64,000 nucleotides of DNA from Massilia aquatica. GTDB lineage: Bacteria > Pseudomonadota > Gammaproteobacteria > Burkholderiales > Burkholderiaceae_D. The position numbers and the translations under genes are program-made. The notes under the pieces were generated by a model that made no database searches, was not told where the DNA came from, and was given only the letters and a program-made list of their open reading frames with translations. Shown here in pieces: positions 17,855 through 26,957 of the stretch (position 1 is the first letter of the stretch; every line of letters starts with the position of its first letter). The stretch spans positions 372,001 to 436,000 of the forward strand of contig NZ_VVIW01000002.1 of NCBI RefSeq assembly GCF_011682045.1, written 5' to 3'.

Positions 17855-19690
17855 ATGCATACACCGTTCCGCCGCGCCCTCGCGCCTTGCCTGACCGCCG
17901 CGCTGGTGGCGCTGTCGCTCGGCGGCGCCGCCTTGCCGGCGCTGGCCGCCGCTGGCGCGAGCGCGCTGGCCGGCGTGGAAAAGCGCGATGCGGCCTTCGA
18001 CAAATGGGCCGACGGTTTTGCCGCCGACTGGGTGCGCCTGTCGCCCCAGCGCGCCACCGGCGACCAGTATTTTTCCGGCGCCGAACAGCAAGCGCTGGAC
18101 CGCCAGCTGGCGCCGATCACACCGGCGCAGCGCGCAAAATATACGGCGCTGGCCAAGGCCGGCGTGGCGCGCCTGGACCGTTTTCTGGCCGGCCCGCTCG
18201 ACGCCACCCAACGCGTGTCCGCCGAAACCATGCGCTGGTCGCTGGCCAATCATGTGGCCGGCGAGCGTTTCGACGACCACGCGTTCGTGTTCTCGCAATT
18301 TGGCGGCACGCATATCGCGCTGGTCAACTTCATGACCAGCACGCACCCCATGCGGCGCGCGGCCGATGTCGACAGCTACCTGGCGCGCCTGGCGCAGATC
18401 GGCGAGCGCATGGACCAGGCCAGCGCGCGTGCGCGTGCCAGCGCGGCGCGCGGCATGCTGCCGCCGCGCTTCATCCTCGAACGCGCGCAGGGGCAGGTCG
18501 ACGCCTTCCTCAAGCCGTCGGCCGATAAAAACGTGCTGGTGACCTCGCTCGCCGAACGCAGCACCGCGCTGGCCGACCTGAGCCCGCAAGCGCGCGCCGC
18601 CGCCATCGGCAAGGCCACCGCGATTGTCGGCAAGCGCATTTTGCCGGCGTATGCCAGGACCCAGGCGCTGCTGGCCGAACTGCACCCGAAGACTGGCGAC
18701 GACGCCGGCATCGCGCGCCTGCCCGACGGCGCCGCCGCCTACAGCCACGCCCTGGCCAGCTACACCGGCACCACCCTGAGCGCGGCGCAGATCCACGCGA
18801 TCGGGCTGCGCGAAGTGGCGCGCATCGAGGGCGAGATGGACCGCCACCTGCGCCAGTTGGGTTTTACCGAAGGCAGCATCGACGTGCGCATGAAAGCGCT
18901 CGACAAAACCTTCCAGCCGGGGGCCGACCCCGATCCGCGCGCGGCCATCCTGGCCAGCTACGTCGCGATGGTCAAGGATGCCGAACAGCGCAGCGCCAAG
19001 CTGTTCAACCTGATGCCGCGCGCGCCGGTGGAAGTGCGGCGCGAACCGCCGCTGACCGAAGGCAGCGCCTCGGCGCACTACAGCCTGCCCGCGCCGGACG
19101 GCAGCCTGCCCGGCATCTTCTGGGTACCGATGCGCGGGCCGACGTTCGACATGATCCGCATGCGCAGTTTGGCGTATCACGAAGCGGTGCCGGGCCACCA
19201 CTTCCAGCTCGCCATCCAGCAAGAGCTTGGCGGCCTGCCCAAATTCCGCACGCAGCGCATTTTTGGCGGCGGCAGCGCGCACTCGGAAGGCTGGGCGCTG
19301 TACACCGAGCGGCTGGCGGTGGAGCAGGGCTGGTACGAAGGCGACGTGCCGGGTTTGCTCGGTGCGCTCGGGTCCGAACTGTTCCGCGCGCGCCGGCTGG
19401 TGGTCGACACCGGCCTGCACAGCAAGGGCTGGACGCGCCAGCAAGCGATCGACTACGGCATTGGCGCGGCCGAGGTCGAGCGCTACGTGGTGTGGCCTGG
19501 GCAGGCCTGCGCCTACATGCTCGGCATGCTGCGCATCCTCGAACTGCGCGACAAGGCCCGGCTGGCGCTGGGCGAGCGCTTCACCTTGCCCGCGTTCCAC
19601 GACGTCATCCTCAAAAACGGCTCCGTGCCGATGGATGTGCTCGCCAAAATCATCGACCAATGGATCGCGGAGCAAGCCAAGCCCGCCTGA
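17855..19690 (+). CDS. DUF885 family protein, probable secreted metallopeptidase-like hydrolase
   Basis: 611 residues with a signal peptide (MHTPFRRALAPCLTAALVALSL..., cleavage near residue 30). DUF885 proteins are helical, share a distant M32/thermolysin-like zinc motif, and are seen here in YHEAVPGHHFQ (~residue 443) and downstream EGWALYTERL (~477), which supplies the third ligand glutamate. The C-terminal WPGQACAYMLGMLRILELRDKAR helix is also typical. A role in peptide cleavage outside the cytoplasm is a family-level inference. Single gene with its own promoter; a palindromic repeat follows its stop. Confidence 0.88.
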   Translation: MHTPFRRALAPCLTAALVALSLGGAALPALAAAGASALAGVEKRDAAFDKWADGFAADWVRLSPQRATGDQYFSGAEQQALDRQLAPITPAQRAKYTALAKAGVARLDRFLAGPLDATQRVSAETMRWSLANHVAGERFDDHAFVFSQFGGTHIALVNFMTSTHPMRRAADVDSYLARLAQIGERMDQASARARASAARGMLPPRFILERAQGQVDAFLKPSADKNVLVTSLAERSTALADLSPQARAAAIGKATAIVGKRILPAYARTQALLAELHPKTGDDAGIARLPDGAAAYSHALASYTGTTLSAAQIHAIGLREVARIEGEMDRHLRQLGFTEGSIDVRMKALDKTFQPGADPDPRAAILASYVAMVKDAEQRSAKLFNLMPRAPVEVRREPPLTEGSASAHYSLPAPDGSLPGIFWVPMRGPTFDMIRMRSLAYHEAVPGHHFQLAIQQELGGLPKFRTQRIFGGGSAHSEGWALYTERLAVEQGWYEGDVPGLLGALGSELFRARRLVVDTGLHSKGWTRQQAIDYGIGAAEVERYVVWPGQACAYMLGMLRILELRDKARLALGERFTLPAFHDVILKNGSVPMDVLAKIIDQWIAEQAKPA

Positions 19691-19698
19691 GCCCCTCC

Positions 19699-19918
19699 CA
19701 ACCGGGGTCTGACCTTCATGCCGCTAAGTTAAGCTCTTTTTGCCACAGCACTAGGTTCCGTCATTCCCGCGCAGGCGGGAATCCAAGGCATCTTTGCTGA
19801 GCGACAGTGCCTTGGATTCCCTACGCGGGAACGACGGAGCTTAAGTTAGCGACATCTGCGGGGTGCGCGGTTTTGCAAGAATATGAAATGTTGCGAATTA
19901 AAGCTCTGACCCCGGTTG
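19699..19918. repeat. Nested palindromic intergenic element
   Basis: Three nested inverted repeats: outer CAACCGGGGTC (19699-) with its complement ending at 19918; middle GCTAAGTTAAGCTC (19723-19736) with GAGCTTAAGTTAGC (19837-19850); inner ~34-base arms 19757-19790 and 19808-19838. The inner arm contains ATTCCCGCGCAGGCGGGAAT, the ATTCCC-N8-GGGAAT form of Neisseria-type dRS3 repeats. Related shorter copies occur at 27479 and 32241. Confidence 0.8.
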
Positions 19919-19945
19919 TCGGGCGTTTCTGATGCGTTTGGGGGA

Positions 19946-22522
19946 TCATCTGATGACGTGGAAGTCTTTGCCGTTGATGATAGTGCCGGTGCTGTCGATG
20001 GTGATCAGGTGCATGCCGGTCTCTTGCAAGCCTAGCCTGACGAGCTGGGTCGGGGCGATGCGCAGCAGGTAGTTGCCCGGGGCGATGCCGGCCAGCACGT
20101 AGTAGCCGTCGGCGCCGCTGGTTGTCTTGCCGATCACTTTGCCGCCCCGGTCGAGCAGTTCGAGCTCGAAGTCGCCCATGCCGCGCTGGCCGCCCGCGCC
20201 AGACAGCCAGGTGGTGCCGTCAATCTCGCCCGTGACGCCCACCGCCACTTCCAGCCGGCTGACCTTGCCCGGCCGCGGGACCAGCCGCCGTCCCGCTTCG
20301 CGCGCCTGCCATTGCGGGTCTTCCAGTGTGCCCGGATCGATCGCGATGTCGGCGTGCTGGTGCGCCGGCAGCCGGTTCAGGTAGGCCACGCCGTCGTCGC
20401 CGCTGCGCGCCAGGTGGGCGCCGCCGTTGACGGCAAATCCCGCGCCCTTGATCGGTTCGTCGTCGCCATCCATCACGCCGTTGTCGTTCTTGTCGAGAAA
20501 GACGCGGACCGAGGCCGCGCCGCCGCCGGCCATGGGCACGGCGTCGTGCAGCCAGCGCCCGCTTCGCGGTTCCCGGCCCAGCGCCATGAACAGCTGGACC
20601 CCGCGACCATAGGCGCCGCGGCTGGTGTAGAACGCGCTCACGCCCAGGCCGACGCTGCCCACACCCTTGTTGAGCGAGGCGCTCCAGCGCAGCTGCGGGT
20701 CGGCGAAGGTGCGCGCGACGGCGCCGTTGAGAAGGATGCCGTCGCCGACCAGTTTGTCGGCCGCCAGCGCCAGCGACGTGATGCCGGCCTCGGGCAGGAT
20801 GGCGTATTGCAGCTGGCCGCTGATGCCCACGCCGGCCACGCGCCGGCTGGCCTGCACGCCTCCGTCGGCCTGGCGCGCGCTACCGCTGGCGCGCCAGTGG
20901 AGGTTGCCGCTCATGGCCGTGCCCTGGCTGTACGCGGACAGGCGCGCGCCGGCCTCGTGCCGGGTGGCGCCGGATCCGAGCTGCTCGCGCCGCAGTTGCA
21001 GCGCCAGCGGGATCGGGGTGCGCCCGCCGCCCGGCAGCAGGCCGTCGAGCCGTACCTCGTCGCGGCTGCGCAGCGGGTCGGCGTCGGGCAAAAACAGTTC
21101 GCTGCTAAAGCCGTCCAGGCGCGCGTGACTGGCGCCGAGCGCCATGCCGCCAATCCGCGTCTTGATGCCGATCCGGGCCAGCGTGCCGCCGTCATCGGCG
21201 CGCGCCAGCGCGGCGTCGGCCAGCAGCGCGCGCCAGTAGCCGTGCAGGCCGAGGTTGGCGTAGCGCCGCTGCCGCCCGTCCAGCGCCAAGCGTGCCACGC
21301 CGCCGCTGGCGCTCAGTTGCGGCAGCACCCCGGCTTCGACCTGGGCCAGCGCGCGCTCGCCGCCCTGGACGCTGGCGCTGTAGGCGATGGCGCCGGGCGC
21401 CAGCACCGCCTGGTCGATCAGGAAGCTCTGGCGCTCGACGCGCAGTTGGCCCAGCGGCCCGTGGAACACCAGGCGAAATTCATTGCTGCCGTAGATCAGG
21501 GGCTGGTCGTCGAAACGGTAGCGGCCATCGGGGCGCGCTTGCTGGAAGCCGATCAGGGCGTTGTTGAAGTACAGTTCCACGTCCCAGCCGGGCGCCAGGT
21601 CGCCTTGCAGGGTGTGGCGGTCGGTGCGCCCCGGCTGGCCGAGCGCGCGGTTGGAGATGGCCACGCCGGCACGGCCGCTGCTGGCCAGCGCAATGTCGGC
21701 CACGCCCGTGGCGAGCACGCTGCCGATCTGGATCGTGCGTGCGCGAAAGGGACCGAGCAGGCCGGCGTCGGGGTCGTTGCGGGCCAGGGTCATGCGCGTG
21801 CTGGCGCCGGCCGCGCGGTTGGCCGCGCTGACGTACAGCGCCGCCTCCATGCCCACCAGATCGGTGGTGAGGTAGGCGGTGTAGCCGATCGTGCTGCCGC
21901 CGCGCCGCAGGTCGGCGGACACGGTCTGGTCGATAAAGGGCACGCCGGCCAGCGCGTACGGTGTGTCGAGGCGCGGGTAGGCGGGGGCGGGGGCGGGGGC
22001 GGCGCGCCGCGCCGGACCTGTGCGCGACTGGCGTTCGAGGCGCGCCTGCAGCGGCAGCGGTTCGCGCGCGCGCACGCGCAGCACCAGGCTGGCCATGTCG
22101 ATGTCGAGGTCGAGCGGCAGCCATTGCGCCAGCAGGCGGCTGGCGATGTACAGGTCGTCCGGGTGGCGCAGCACGCGCGCCGCGTCGACACCGGCGCGCC
22201 GCTCGCCGATCACCACCAGGCGCTGCGCCAGGTCGAGCCGGAAGCCGCGTTGCTCGTCGAGGATGTAGCCGCTGGCGATGCCGTCGGCCGGCTCGGTGCG
22301 GATGGCGATGGTGAGCAGGCGCGCCAGTTCGCCGAGCGGCAGGTAGATGTCGTCGCCGTGCTGGTAGGCGCCGACGGCGTCCGACACCAGGTGCTCGCCG
22401 AGCCGCACTTCGAGCACCAGGTCGGGACCGTCGGCGGCGCGCGCCGGCGCCAGCACCAGCACCGCCAATAACCACAGAAGGCAGAGGCGGCAAGCGCGCT
22501 GGCGCAGGCGGTGCGGATGCAT
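19946..22522 (-). CDS. Outer-membrane usher-like protein of a DUF4402 pilus locus
   Basis: 858 residues, the usual usher length. Signal peptide to ~residue 30, an N-terminal domain with GDDIYLPLGELARLL, a long strand-rich central region (~200-650) that would form the pore barrel, then a SdrD/Cna-B-like segment (VFLDKNDNGVMDGDDEPI, ~residue 660) and a C-terminal carboxypeptidase-regulatory-like domain (GADGYYVLAGIAPGNYLLRI). Ushers thread chaperone-bound pilin subunits through the outer membrane. It is the last gene of a leftward operon with a periplasmic chaperone and two DUF4402 proteins; spacing to the chaperone gene is 28 bases. Sequence similarity to classical FimD is low, so the call leans on context. 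Confidence 0.8.
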   Translation of the reverse strand: MHPHRLRQRACRLCLLWLLAVLVLAPARAADGPDLVLEVRLGEHLVSDAVGAYQHGDDIYLPLGELARLLTIAIRTEPADGIASGYILDEQRGFRLDLAQRLVVIGERRAGVDAARVLRHPDDLYIASRLLAQWLPLDLDIDMASLVLRVRAREPLPLQARLERQSRTGPARRAAPAPAPAYPRLDTPYALAGVPFIDQTVSADLRRGGSTIGYTAYLTTDLVGMEAALYVSAANRAAGASTRMTLARNDPDAGLLGPFRARTIQIGSVLATGVADIALASSGRAGVAISNRALGQPGRTDRHTLQGDLAPGWDVELYFNNALIGFQQARPDGRYRFDDQPLIYGSNEFRLVFHGPLGQLRVERQSFLIDQAVLAPGAIAYSASVQGGERALAQVEAGVLPQLSASGGVARLALDGRQRRYANLGLHGYWRALLADAALARADDGGTLARIGIKTRIGGMALGASHARLDGFSSELFLPDADPLRSRDEVRLDGLLPGGGRTPIPLALQLRREQLGSGATRHEAGARLSAYSQGTAMSGNLHWRASGSARQADGGVQASRRVAGVGISGQLQYAILPEAGITSLALAADKLVGDGILLNGAVARTFADPQLRWSASLNKGVGSVGLGVSAFYTSRGAYGRGVQLFMALGREPRSGRWLHDAVPMAGGGAASVRVFLDKNDNGVMDGDDEPIKGAGFAVNGGAHLARSGDDGVAYLNRLPAHQHADIAIDPGTLEDPQWQAREAGRRLVPRPGKVSRLEVAVGVTGEIDGTTWLSGAGGQRGMGDFELELLDRGGKVIGKTTSGADGYYVLAGIAPGNYLLRIAPTQLVRLGLQETGMHLITIDSTGTIINGKDFHVIR

Positions 22523-22550
22523 GGTGACGCGGACTTTGGCCGCGCTCCTG

Positions 22551-23387
22551 TCAGGGCAGGGCCAGCGTGGCTTCGGCCAGCAGGGCGCCGCCGGCTTCGG
22601 CCCGTTCGCGAAAGCGCAGGTGCACGGTGCCGCGCGCCAGGTTCACGCCGGCCGGCATGGCCAGGCTGGCCTTGCGCAGCGGATTGGGGGTGTAGATGGC
22701 CACCCCGGCTGCCCTGGCCAGCACCTGTTCGGCGCCGCCCTGCGGGGTGAAGGCGGCGCTGATGTCGCCATACACCGAGCTGTCGCCGCTGCGCGCGATC
22801 TGGAACACCAGCTGCGCGCCCTGGCTGTTCTTTTGCAGCGCCAGCGCCCCGAGGGTCACGCTGGCGCCTCCGGTCTGGTGCCGCACGATGACGGGAATCG
22901 AGGCGCCGATCAGGGACTTGAGCACCACGCCGATCTGCTGGGCGCCGGCGCTTTGCTGTTCGACGCTGGTGGCGGCGCTGCTGTCGGCCAGTTTTTCGAA
23001 GTGCAGGTGGGAGCGGTATTCGCCGGCCGCCAGCGTCTCCGGTTTGCGCAGCATCACGCGCACCACCTGGGCGCTGCCGGGCAGCAGGGTGACCTGGCGC
23101 GGCGAAAAACTGAGCATGGCGTCGGCGAAGCGGTCGTCCGGCCCGGCCGTGGCGACACTGGTGAACTCGCCGTTCTCGCTCATGCGCCGGTTGACAAGGC
23201 TGATGCGGTAGGTGGCGGGGGTGCTGTCGCTGTTGATCAGTTCAACCTGGGCGGCGCGGGCGTTCTTGGTGAACACCACGCGGGTCGGATTGAGCATCAG
23301 GCCGGCCAGCGCTTGCAGCGGCAGCACGGCCATCAGAGCGGCGGCAAGCAGGCGCGCGGGGCGCGGGAGAGTCAAGGTGGAATGCAT
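22551..23387 (-). CDS. Periplasmic pilus chaperone
   Basis: 278 residues, signal peptide ending near LQALAG. The two immunoglobulin-like domains of PapD-type chaperones are recognisable: LMLNPTRVVFTKNARAAQVELINSD is the first strand pair, and LPGSAQVVRVMLRKPE is the conserved strand before the RSHLHFEKL edge. Chaperones of this kind donate a strand to unfolded pilins and hand them to the usher. It lies between DUF4402 gene 2 (26 bases upstream) and the usher. Confidence 0.87.
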   Translation of the reverse strand: MHSTLTLPRPARLLAAALMAVLPLQALAGLMLNPTRVVFTKNARAAQVELINSDSTPATYRISLVNRRMSENGEFTSVATAGPDDRFADAMLSFSPRQVTLLPGSAQVVRVMLRKPETLAAGEYRSHLHFEKLADSSAATSVEQQSAGAQQIGVVLKSLIGASIPVIVRHQTGGASVTLGALALQKNSQGAQLVFQIARSGDSSVYGDISAAFTPQGGAEQVLARAAGVAIYTPNPLRKASLAMPAGVNLARGTVHLRFRERAEAGGALLAEATLALP

Positions 23388-23413
23388 GGTGGGCCTCGCG
23401 TGACGATGATCGG

Positions 23414-23920
23414 CTATTGATATTCGATGGTGATGTGGAAGGCGCCGCTGTAGTTGCCGGCGCGCTGGCTCGGGCCGACCTGCAAGGTGGCGCCGACCGA
23501 GAGCACCTGGCTGCCGCCGGTGAGCACGCCGCCGCCGGCAGGAACGCTGGTAAACCCGGTCAGTGTCATGCTGCCGGCGCCGGCGCTGATGCTGGCGGCC
23601 CCCGGCAGGCTGACGATGTAGACCAGGTTGGCGTTGGCCGGCGCGTGGTCGCTGATGGCGAACCTGGCCGGCGCCGCCGCCGACGGCAGCAGCAGCACCC
23701 CGCCGCCGGCCGCGCGGTTGCCGTGCGCATCGACGCTGACGCTGCCGGCGGAGATGGCGGCGAAGCGGCCGAAGGCCAGGCCGCCGGCCGGCGCGGCGTT
23801 CAACTGCGCGCGCGCCGGCGCGGCTGCCAGCGCGGTTGCCAGCAAGGCCAGCGCCACGGCCAACGCGCCGCCGCGCTGCGCGTCAGTTGTATTCAACGGT
23901 GGCGATGACATTGCCGGCAT
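23414..23920 (-). CDS. DUF4402 protein, probable pilin subunit 2
   Basis: 168 residues; ATG at 23920 or 23911, overlapping the end of the previous gene by 29-38 bases. Signal peptide to about residue 38 (APARA), then a strand-rich ~130-residue domain ending GNYSGAFHITIEYQ, the DUF4402 C-terminal strand. It is more divergent than its upstream neighbour and may be a tip or adaptor subunit. That role is an inference. Confidence 0.8.
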   Translation of the reverse strand: MPAMSSPPLNTTDAQRGGALAVALALLATALAAAPARAQLNAAPAGGLAFGRFAAISAGSVSVDAHGNRAAGGGVLLLPSAAAPARFAISDHAPANANLVYIVSLPGAASISAGAGSMTLTGFTSVPAGGGVLTGGSQVLSVGATLQVGPSQRAGNYSGAFHITIEYQ

Positions 23921-24425
23921 ACACGCCAGGAACCTGGTTGGCTGCCACGGTCAGGGTGCCGCCCACATACAGCGACTGGGTGCCGCCGGCGGACAGGGTG
24001 CCGCTGGTCGCCTCGCCGCTGGTGCCGTCGGCACCGGTCAGGTCGCTGAATTTGGCCAGGGCCATGGTTTCGCCGGCGCCGCCGGTGTTGGTCAGCACGG
24101 CGCTGCCGGAGTGGGTGATGGTGTAGGTGCTGCCTGGCTCGCCGGTGATGTCGAACCTGGCGGCCGTGGTGGCCGGGCCGCTCATGCCCACCACGCCGCT
24201 GACGCTGCGCGCACCGCTGGTGCTGACGGTGATGGTGCCGCCAACGGCGGCGGCGAAATTGCCGAAGGCCAGCTGGATCGTCGGCGTGATGGCGATCGGG
24301 GTCACCACGGTGCCGCCGGCAGTAGCCGTTGCCTGCGCCGCGTGGGCCGGTACGCCCAGGCCCAGGCCGGCGGCGATGAAAGCGAGTGCGGCCAGGGTGC
24401 GCTTGTGTTGGATCGTCGTGTTCAT
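23883..24425 (-). CDS. DUF4402 protein, probable major pilin subunit
   Basis: 180 residues, ATG at 24425 with AGGAGCTGG upstream. Signal peptide to ~residue 29 (AHA). The mature protein starts ATATAGGTVVTPIAITPTIQLAFGNFAA, the canonical DUF4402 N-terminus, and ends GVYAGNVIATVEYN. First gene of the leftward four-gene operon, as expected of an abundant shaft subunit. Very rich in Ala, Gly and Thr and almost free of charged residues. Confidence 0.85.
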   Translation of the reverse strand: MNTTIQHKRTLAALAFIAAGLGLGVPAHAAQATATAGGTVVTPIAITPTIQLAFGNFAAAVGGTITVSTSGARSVSGVVGMSGPATTAARFDITGEPGSTYTITHSGSAVLTNTGGAGETMALAKFSDLTGADGTSGEATSGTLSAGGTQSLYVGGTLTVAANQVPGVYAGNVIATVEYN

Positions 24426-24794
24426 TCCAGCTCCTTAGTTTGGTCGGTTGTTTTTCTTTGCAGAAGCTCTTTCTGCAAGGGAATAGTACCTGCCATTCCG
24501 CATGGAAAAAGCTGTGTGGCCCGGCCTTGCGGCAAAGCTTGATATGCATCTAAAGCCGGTCGCGGTCCGGCCCCGGAATGTTGCGCAATTGCCGCGCAAG
24601 GGTGGCGCCGGTGGGGCGGCTGGGCGAGGCTTGTCCGGTGTGCTATCTTGCATGCCGGAAAACTTCCAGGCGGACGGCCGGGAGGGCGAAGCCGGTGTTC
24701 GTCGGCGCCGGCGCGGTTTCGTCGGAATCGGTTCCGGCCGCCCGGGTCCGCTTGCTATAGTCGTTTCCACTTCTCCCTGACTGGATTGCTGACC
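24426..24794. other. 369-base divergent intergenic region with inverted repeat
   Basis: Between the pilus operon (leftward) and the LytS-type kinase gene (rightward). It holds an 8-base inverted repeat TTGCAGAA-GCTCT-TTCTGCAA at 24458-24478, about 33 bases from the pilin ATG, which could be an operator or a leader hairpin. A TTGCTATAGTC stretch near 24750 is a candidate -10 area for the kinase gene. No further gene seen. Confidence 0.55.
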
Positions 24795-26063
24795 ATGACG
24801 AGTTTCTTTTTTATCTTCCGGATGACCCTGGCGTGGGGTATCGCCAGCACGGTGCTGGCGATCACGGTGGCGCAGACCATCTTCAGCGAGCGCGAGGCCG
24901 GCGGCTCGCTGCTGCTGCTGGTGCTGGGCACCATGGCGTTTGCCGCCATCACCGCGTTTTCGCATGTGCGCCGGGTGCGCCTGCTCACGGGCGAGGTCAA
25001 TGGCGCCACCTTGTCGAGCCGGCAGCGGCGCCAGATCGAGGTACCGTTCGAGGCCGGCGAGGCGTTCGACATCATCGACGCCGCCATCCGCGACCTGCCC
25101 GGCGCCGAGCAGGTCGACAGCGCGCGCGACAGCCTGCAGGTGCGCGCCAAGATCCGCTACCTGCATCCCTACCGCGGCGGCGTGCTGTGGCAAATGACCG
25201 GCCACAGCGGCCCGAGCGCGAACCAGGTGATCGTCACCGTCACGCCGAACGGCGACGCCGGCAGCGTGACCCTGATCTGCGAGCCGGAGCGCTGGGCCTG
25301 GACCGACTGGTTCCTGGTCGACGGCGGCGCCAATCTCGAAAACGCCGAGGCCATCGGCCGCGCGGTGGCGCGCCGGGTGGCCGAGCGGCGCCGCAGCGAG
25401 CAGGCGGCGGCCGTGCAGAGCGCGACCGAGAAGGAGTTGACCGTGGCCAAACTGAGCCTGCTGCATGCGCAGGTCGAGCCGCATTTTTTGTACAACACCT
25501 TAGCCAGCGCGCAGCTGCTCACGCGCAGCGATCCGGCCCGCGCCGACCAGATGCTGGGCAACCTGATCGCCTACCTGCGCAATTCACTGCCGCGCACCGA
25601 CGACGCGCTCTCGACCCTGGGCAAGGAGCTGGAACGGGCGCGCGCCTATCTCGACATCCTGGTGATCCGCATGGGGCCACGCTTGCGCCTGCAGGTCGAG
25701 GTGGAGGCCCGCTTGCACGACGCGCCGTTTCCCGCCATGATGCTGCAGACCCTGGTCGAAAACGCCATCAAGCATGGGCTGGAAGCGAAGGCGGGCGGCG
25801 GCACGGTGTGGATCATCGCGCGCGTGCATGACGGCGTGCTGGCGCTGACGGTGGCCGACGATGGGCGCGGCTTTTCCAGTGAAGGCGGCGGCACCGGCAT
25901 CGGCCTGCGCAATGTGCGCGAGCGGCTGCGCCTGGCCTACGGCAGCGCCGCCGGCTTTACCATCGTGTCGAACTATCCGAGCGGGGTGGCGGCGACGATC
26001 AGCATTCCTTATTCGGGGACTGCGCACAGCACGGTAACGGCGGAGGCGCAGCAGCATGACTGA
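24795..26063 (+). CDS. LytS/YehU-type sensor histidine kinase
   Basis: 422 residues from the ATG at 24795; the frame is open upstream without homology. Two N-terminal membrane helices (~5-25 and ~36-58), a ~130-residue cytoplasmic segment, then the His_kinase domain with phospho-acceptor HAQVEPHFLYNTLA (~residue 228) and a HATPase domain (TLVENAIKHGLE, DDGRGF, GIGLRNVRERL). It phosphorylates the LytTR regulator encoded downstream; the genes overlap by 8 bases. The signal is unknown. Its location next to the pilus operon hints at surface regulation, but nothing proves it. Confidence 0.9.
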   Translation: MTSFFFIFRMTLAWGIASTVLAITVAQTIFSEREAGGSLLLLVLGTMAFAAITAFSHVRRVRLLTGEVNGATLSSRQRRQIEVPFEAGEAFDIIDAAIRDLPGAEQVDSARDSLQVRAKIRYLHPYRGGVLWQMTGHSGPSANQVIVTVTPNGDAGSVTLICEPERWAWTDWFLVDGGANLENAEAIGRAVARRVAERRRSEQAAAVQSATEKELTVAKLSLLHAQVEPHFLYNTLASAQLLTRSDPARADQMLGNLIAYLRNSLPRTDDALSTLGKELERARAYLDILVIRMGPRLRLQVEVEARLHDAPFPAMMLQTLVENAIKHGLEAKAGGGTVWIIARVHDGVLALTVADDGRGFSSEGGGTGIGLRNVRERLRLAYGSAAGFTIVSNYPSGVAATISIPYSGTAHSTVTAEAQQHD

Positions 26064-26826
26064 TTGTGTGATTGCGGAAGATGAACAGCTGCTGCGCGAC
26101 GAGCTGGTGCAACTGCTGGCGGCCGCCTGGCCGGACCTGCGCATCGTGGCCGCCTGCGACGACGGCGCCAGCGCGCTCGAAGCGATTGCCGCGAACCAGC
26201 CGCAGGTGGCCTTTCTCGACATCCGCATGCCCGGGCTGAGCGGGCTGGAAGTGGCCGGCGCGCTGGCCGGGGTCAGCCCGGCCACGCAGGTGGTGTTCGT
26301 GACCGCCTACGACCAGTATGCGATCGACGCATTCGAGCGCGGCGCGGTCGATTACCTGCTCAAGCCCGTGGTCCTGGCGCGCCTGGAGGCCACGGTGCGG
26401 CGCGTGAAGGCGCGCCTTTCCAGCGGCGCGGTCGACGCCGGCGCGCTGGCCGCCTTGCTGGCGCGGCTCGGGCAGGCGCCGCCCGCCGCGCCCAAGGTGG
26501 AGCCGCTGGTGTGGCTGACCGCCAGCGCGGGCCTTGAAACGCGCCTGATCATGGTCGAGGATGTGGCGTACTTCCAGGCCGACAGCAAGTACACGGTGGT
26601 GATGACGGCGCAGGGCGAAGCGCTGCTGCGCAAACCCATCCGCGAGCTGCTCGACGTGCTCGATCCGGCCACTTTCCGCCAGATTCACCGCTCGACCATC
26701 GTCAACCTCAAGGCGATCGCCTCGATTGCGCGCGACGAGAGCGGACGCGGGGTGCTGCGCCTGCGCACGCGCCCCGAAACGCTGGCCGTCAGCCAGCCGT
26801 TCATGGCGCTGTTCCGCGCCATGTAG
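26056..26826 (+). CDS. LytTR-family response regulator
   Basis: 256 residues. Receiver domain at residues ~3-118 with acidic pair EDE, phospho-acceptor D55 (FLDIRMPG), T/S in FVTAYDQYA and lysine in LLKPV. A flexible Ala-rich linker leads to a LytTR DNA-binding domain from ~150 (VEDVAYFQADSKYTVV ... FRQIHRSTIVNL). AlgR/LytR relatives control exopolysaccharide, pili and autolysis. Pairs with the kinase just upstream. Confidence 0.93.
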   Translation: MTDCVIAEDEQLLRDELVQLLAAAWPDLRIVAACDDGASALEAIAANQPQVAFLDIRMPGLSGLEVAGALAGVSPATQVVFVTAYDQYAIDAFERGAVDYLLKPVVLARLEATVRRVKARLSSGAVDAGALAALLARLGQAPPAAPKVEPLVWLTASAGLETRLIMVEDVAYFQADSKYTVVMTAQGEALLRKPIRELLDVLDPATFRQIHRSTIVNLKAIASIARDESGRGVLRLRTRPETLAVSQPFMALFRAM

Positions 26827-26957
26827 GGGCTGTGTACGCTGGCGCACCGACTTAATCGTTGCTTTTGCTAAACTTATCAAGGTGAGCGGCAAGCCGGTGG
26901 CGGCCTGCGGCTGGCGGTGCGCCTGCCGGGTGCGCCTACTTTTTTAGTGAGGCAAGC

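Noticed and set aside
20312-22471. 719-codon plus-strand frame opposite the usher gene
   Set aside because: Shadow frame: low-complexity Ala/Gln/Val/His product, no ribosome site, and the minus strand has a signal peptide and usher features in an operon.
24539-24552. Possible fourth FNR box (TTGAT-ATGC-ATCTA) upstream of the DUF4402 operon
   Set aside because: One mismatch in the right half, and the hexamer at the expected position on the minus strand (CACAGC) does not resemble a -10. It also lacks the shared GGATTT flank.
24480-24600. Possible cyclic di-GMP riboswitch in the pilin leader (minus strand, GCCGCAAGGCCGGGCC... ATGGCAGGTA)
   Set aside because: Only scattered pieces resemble the GEMM consensus; the GAAA tetraloop-receptor and the GCAAACC start could not be found. 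A covariance-model search would settle it.
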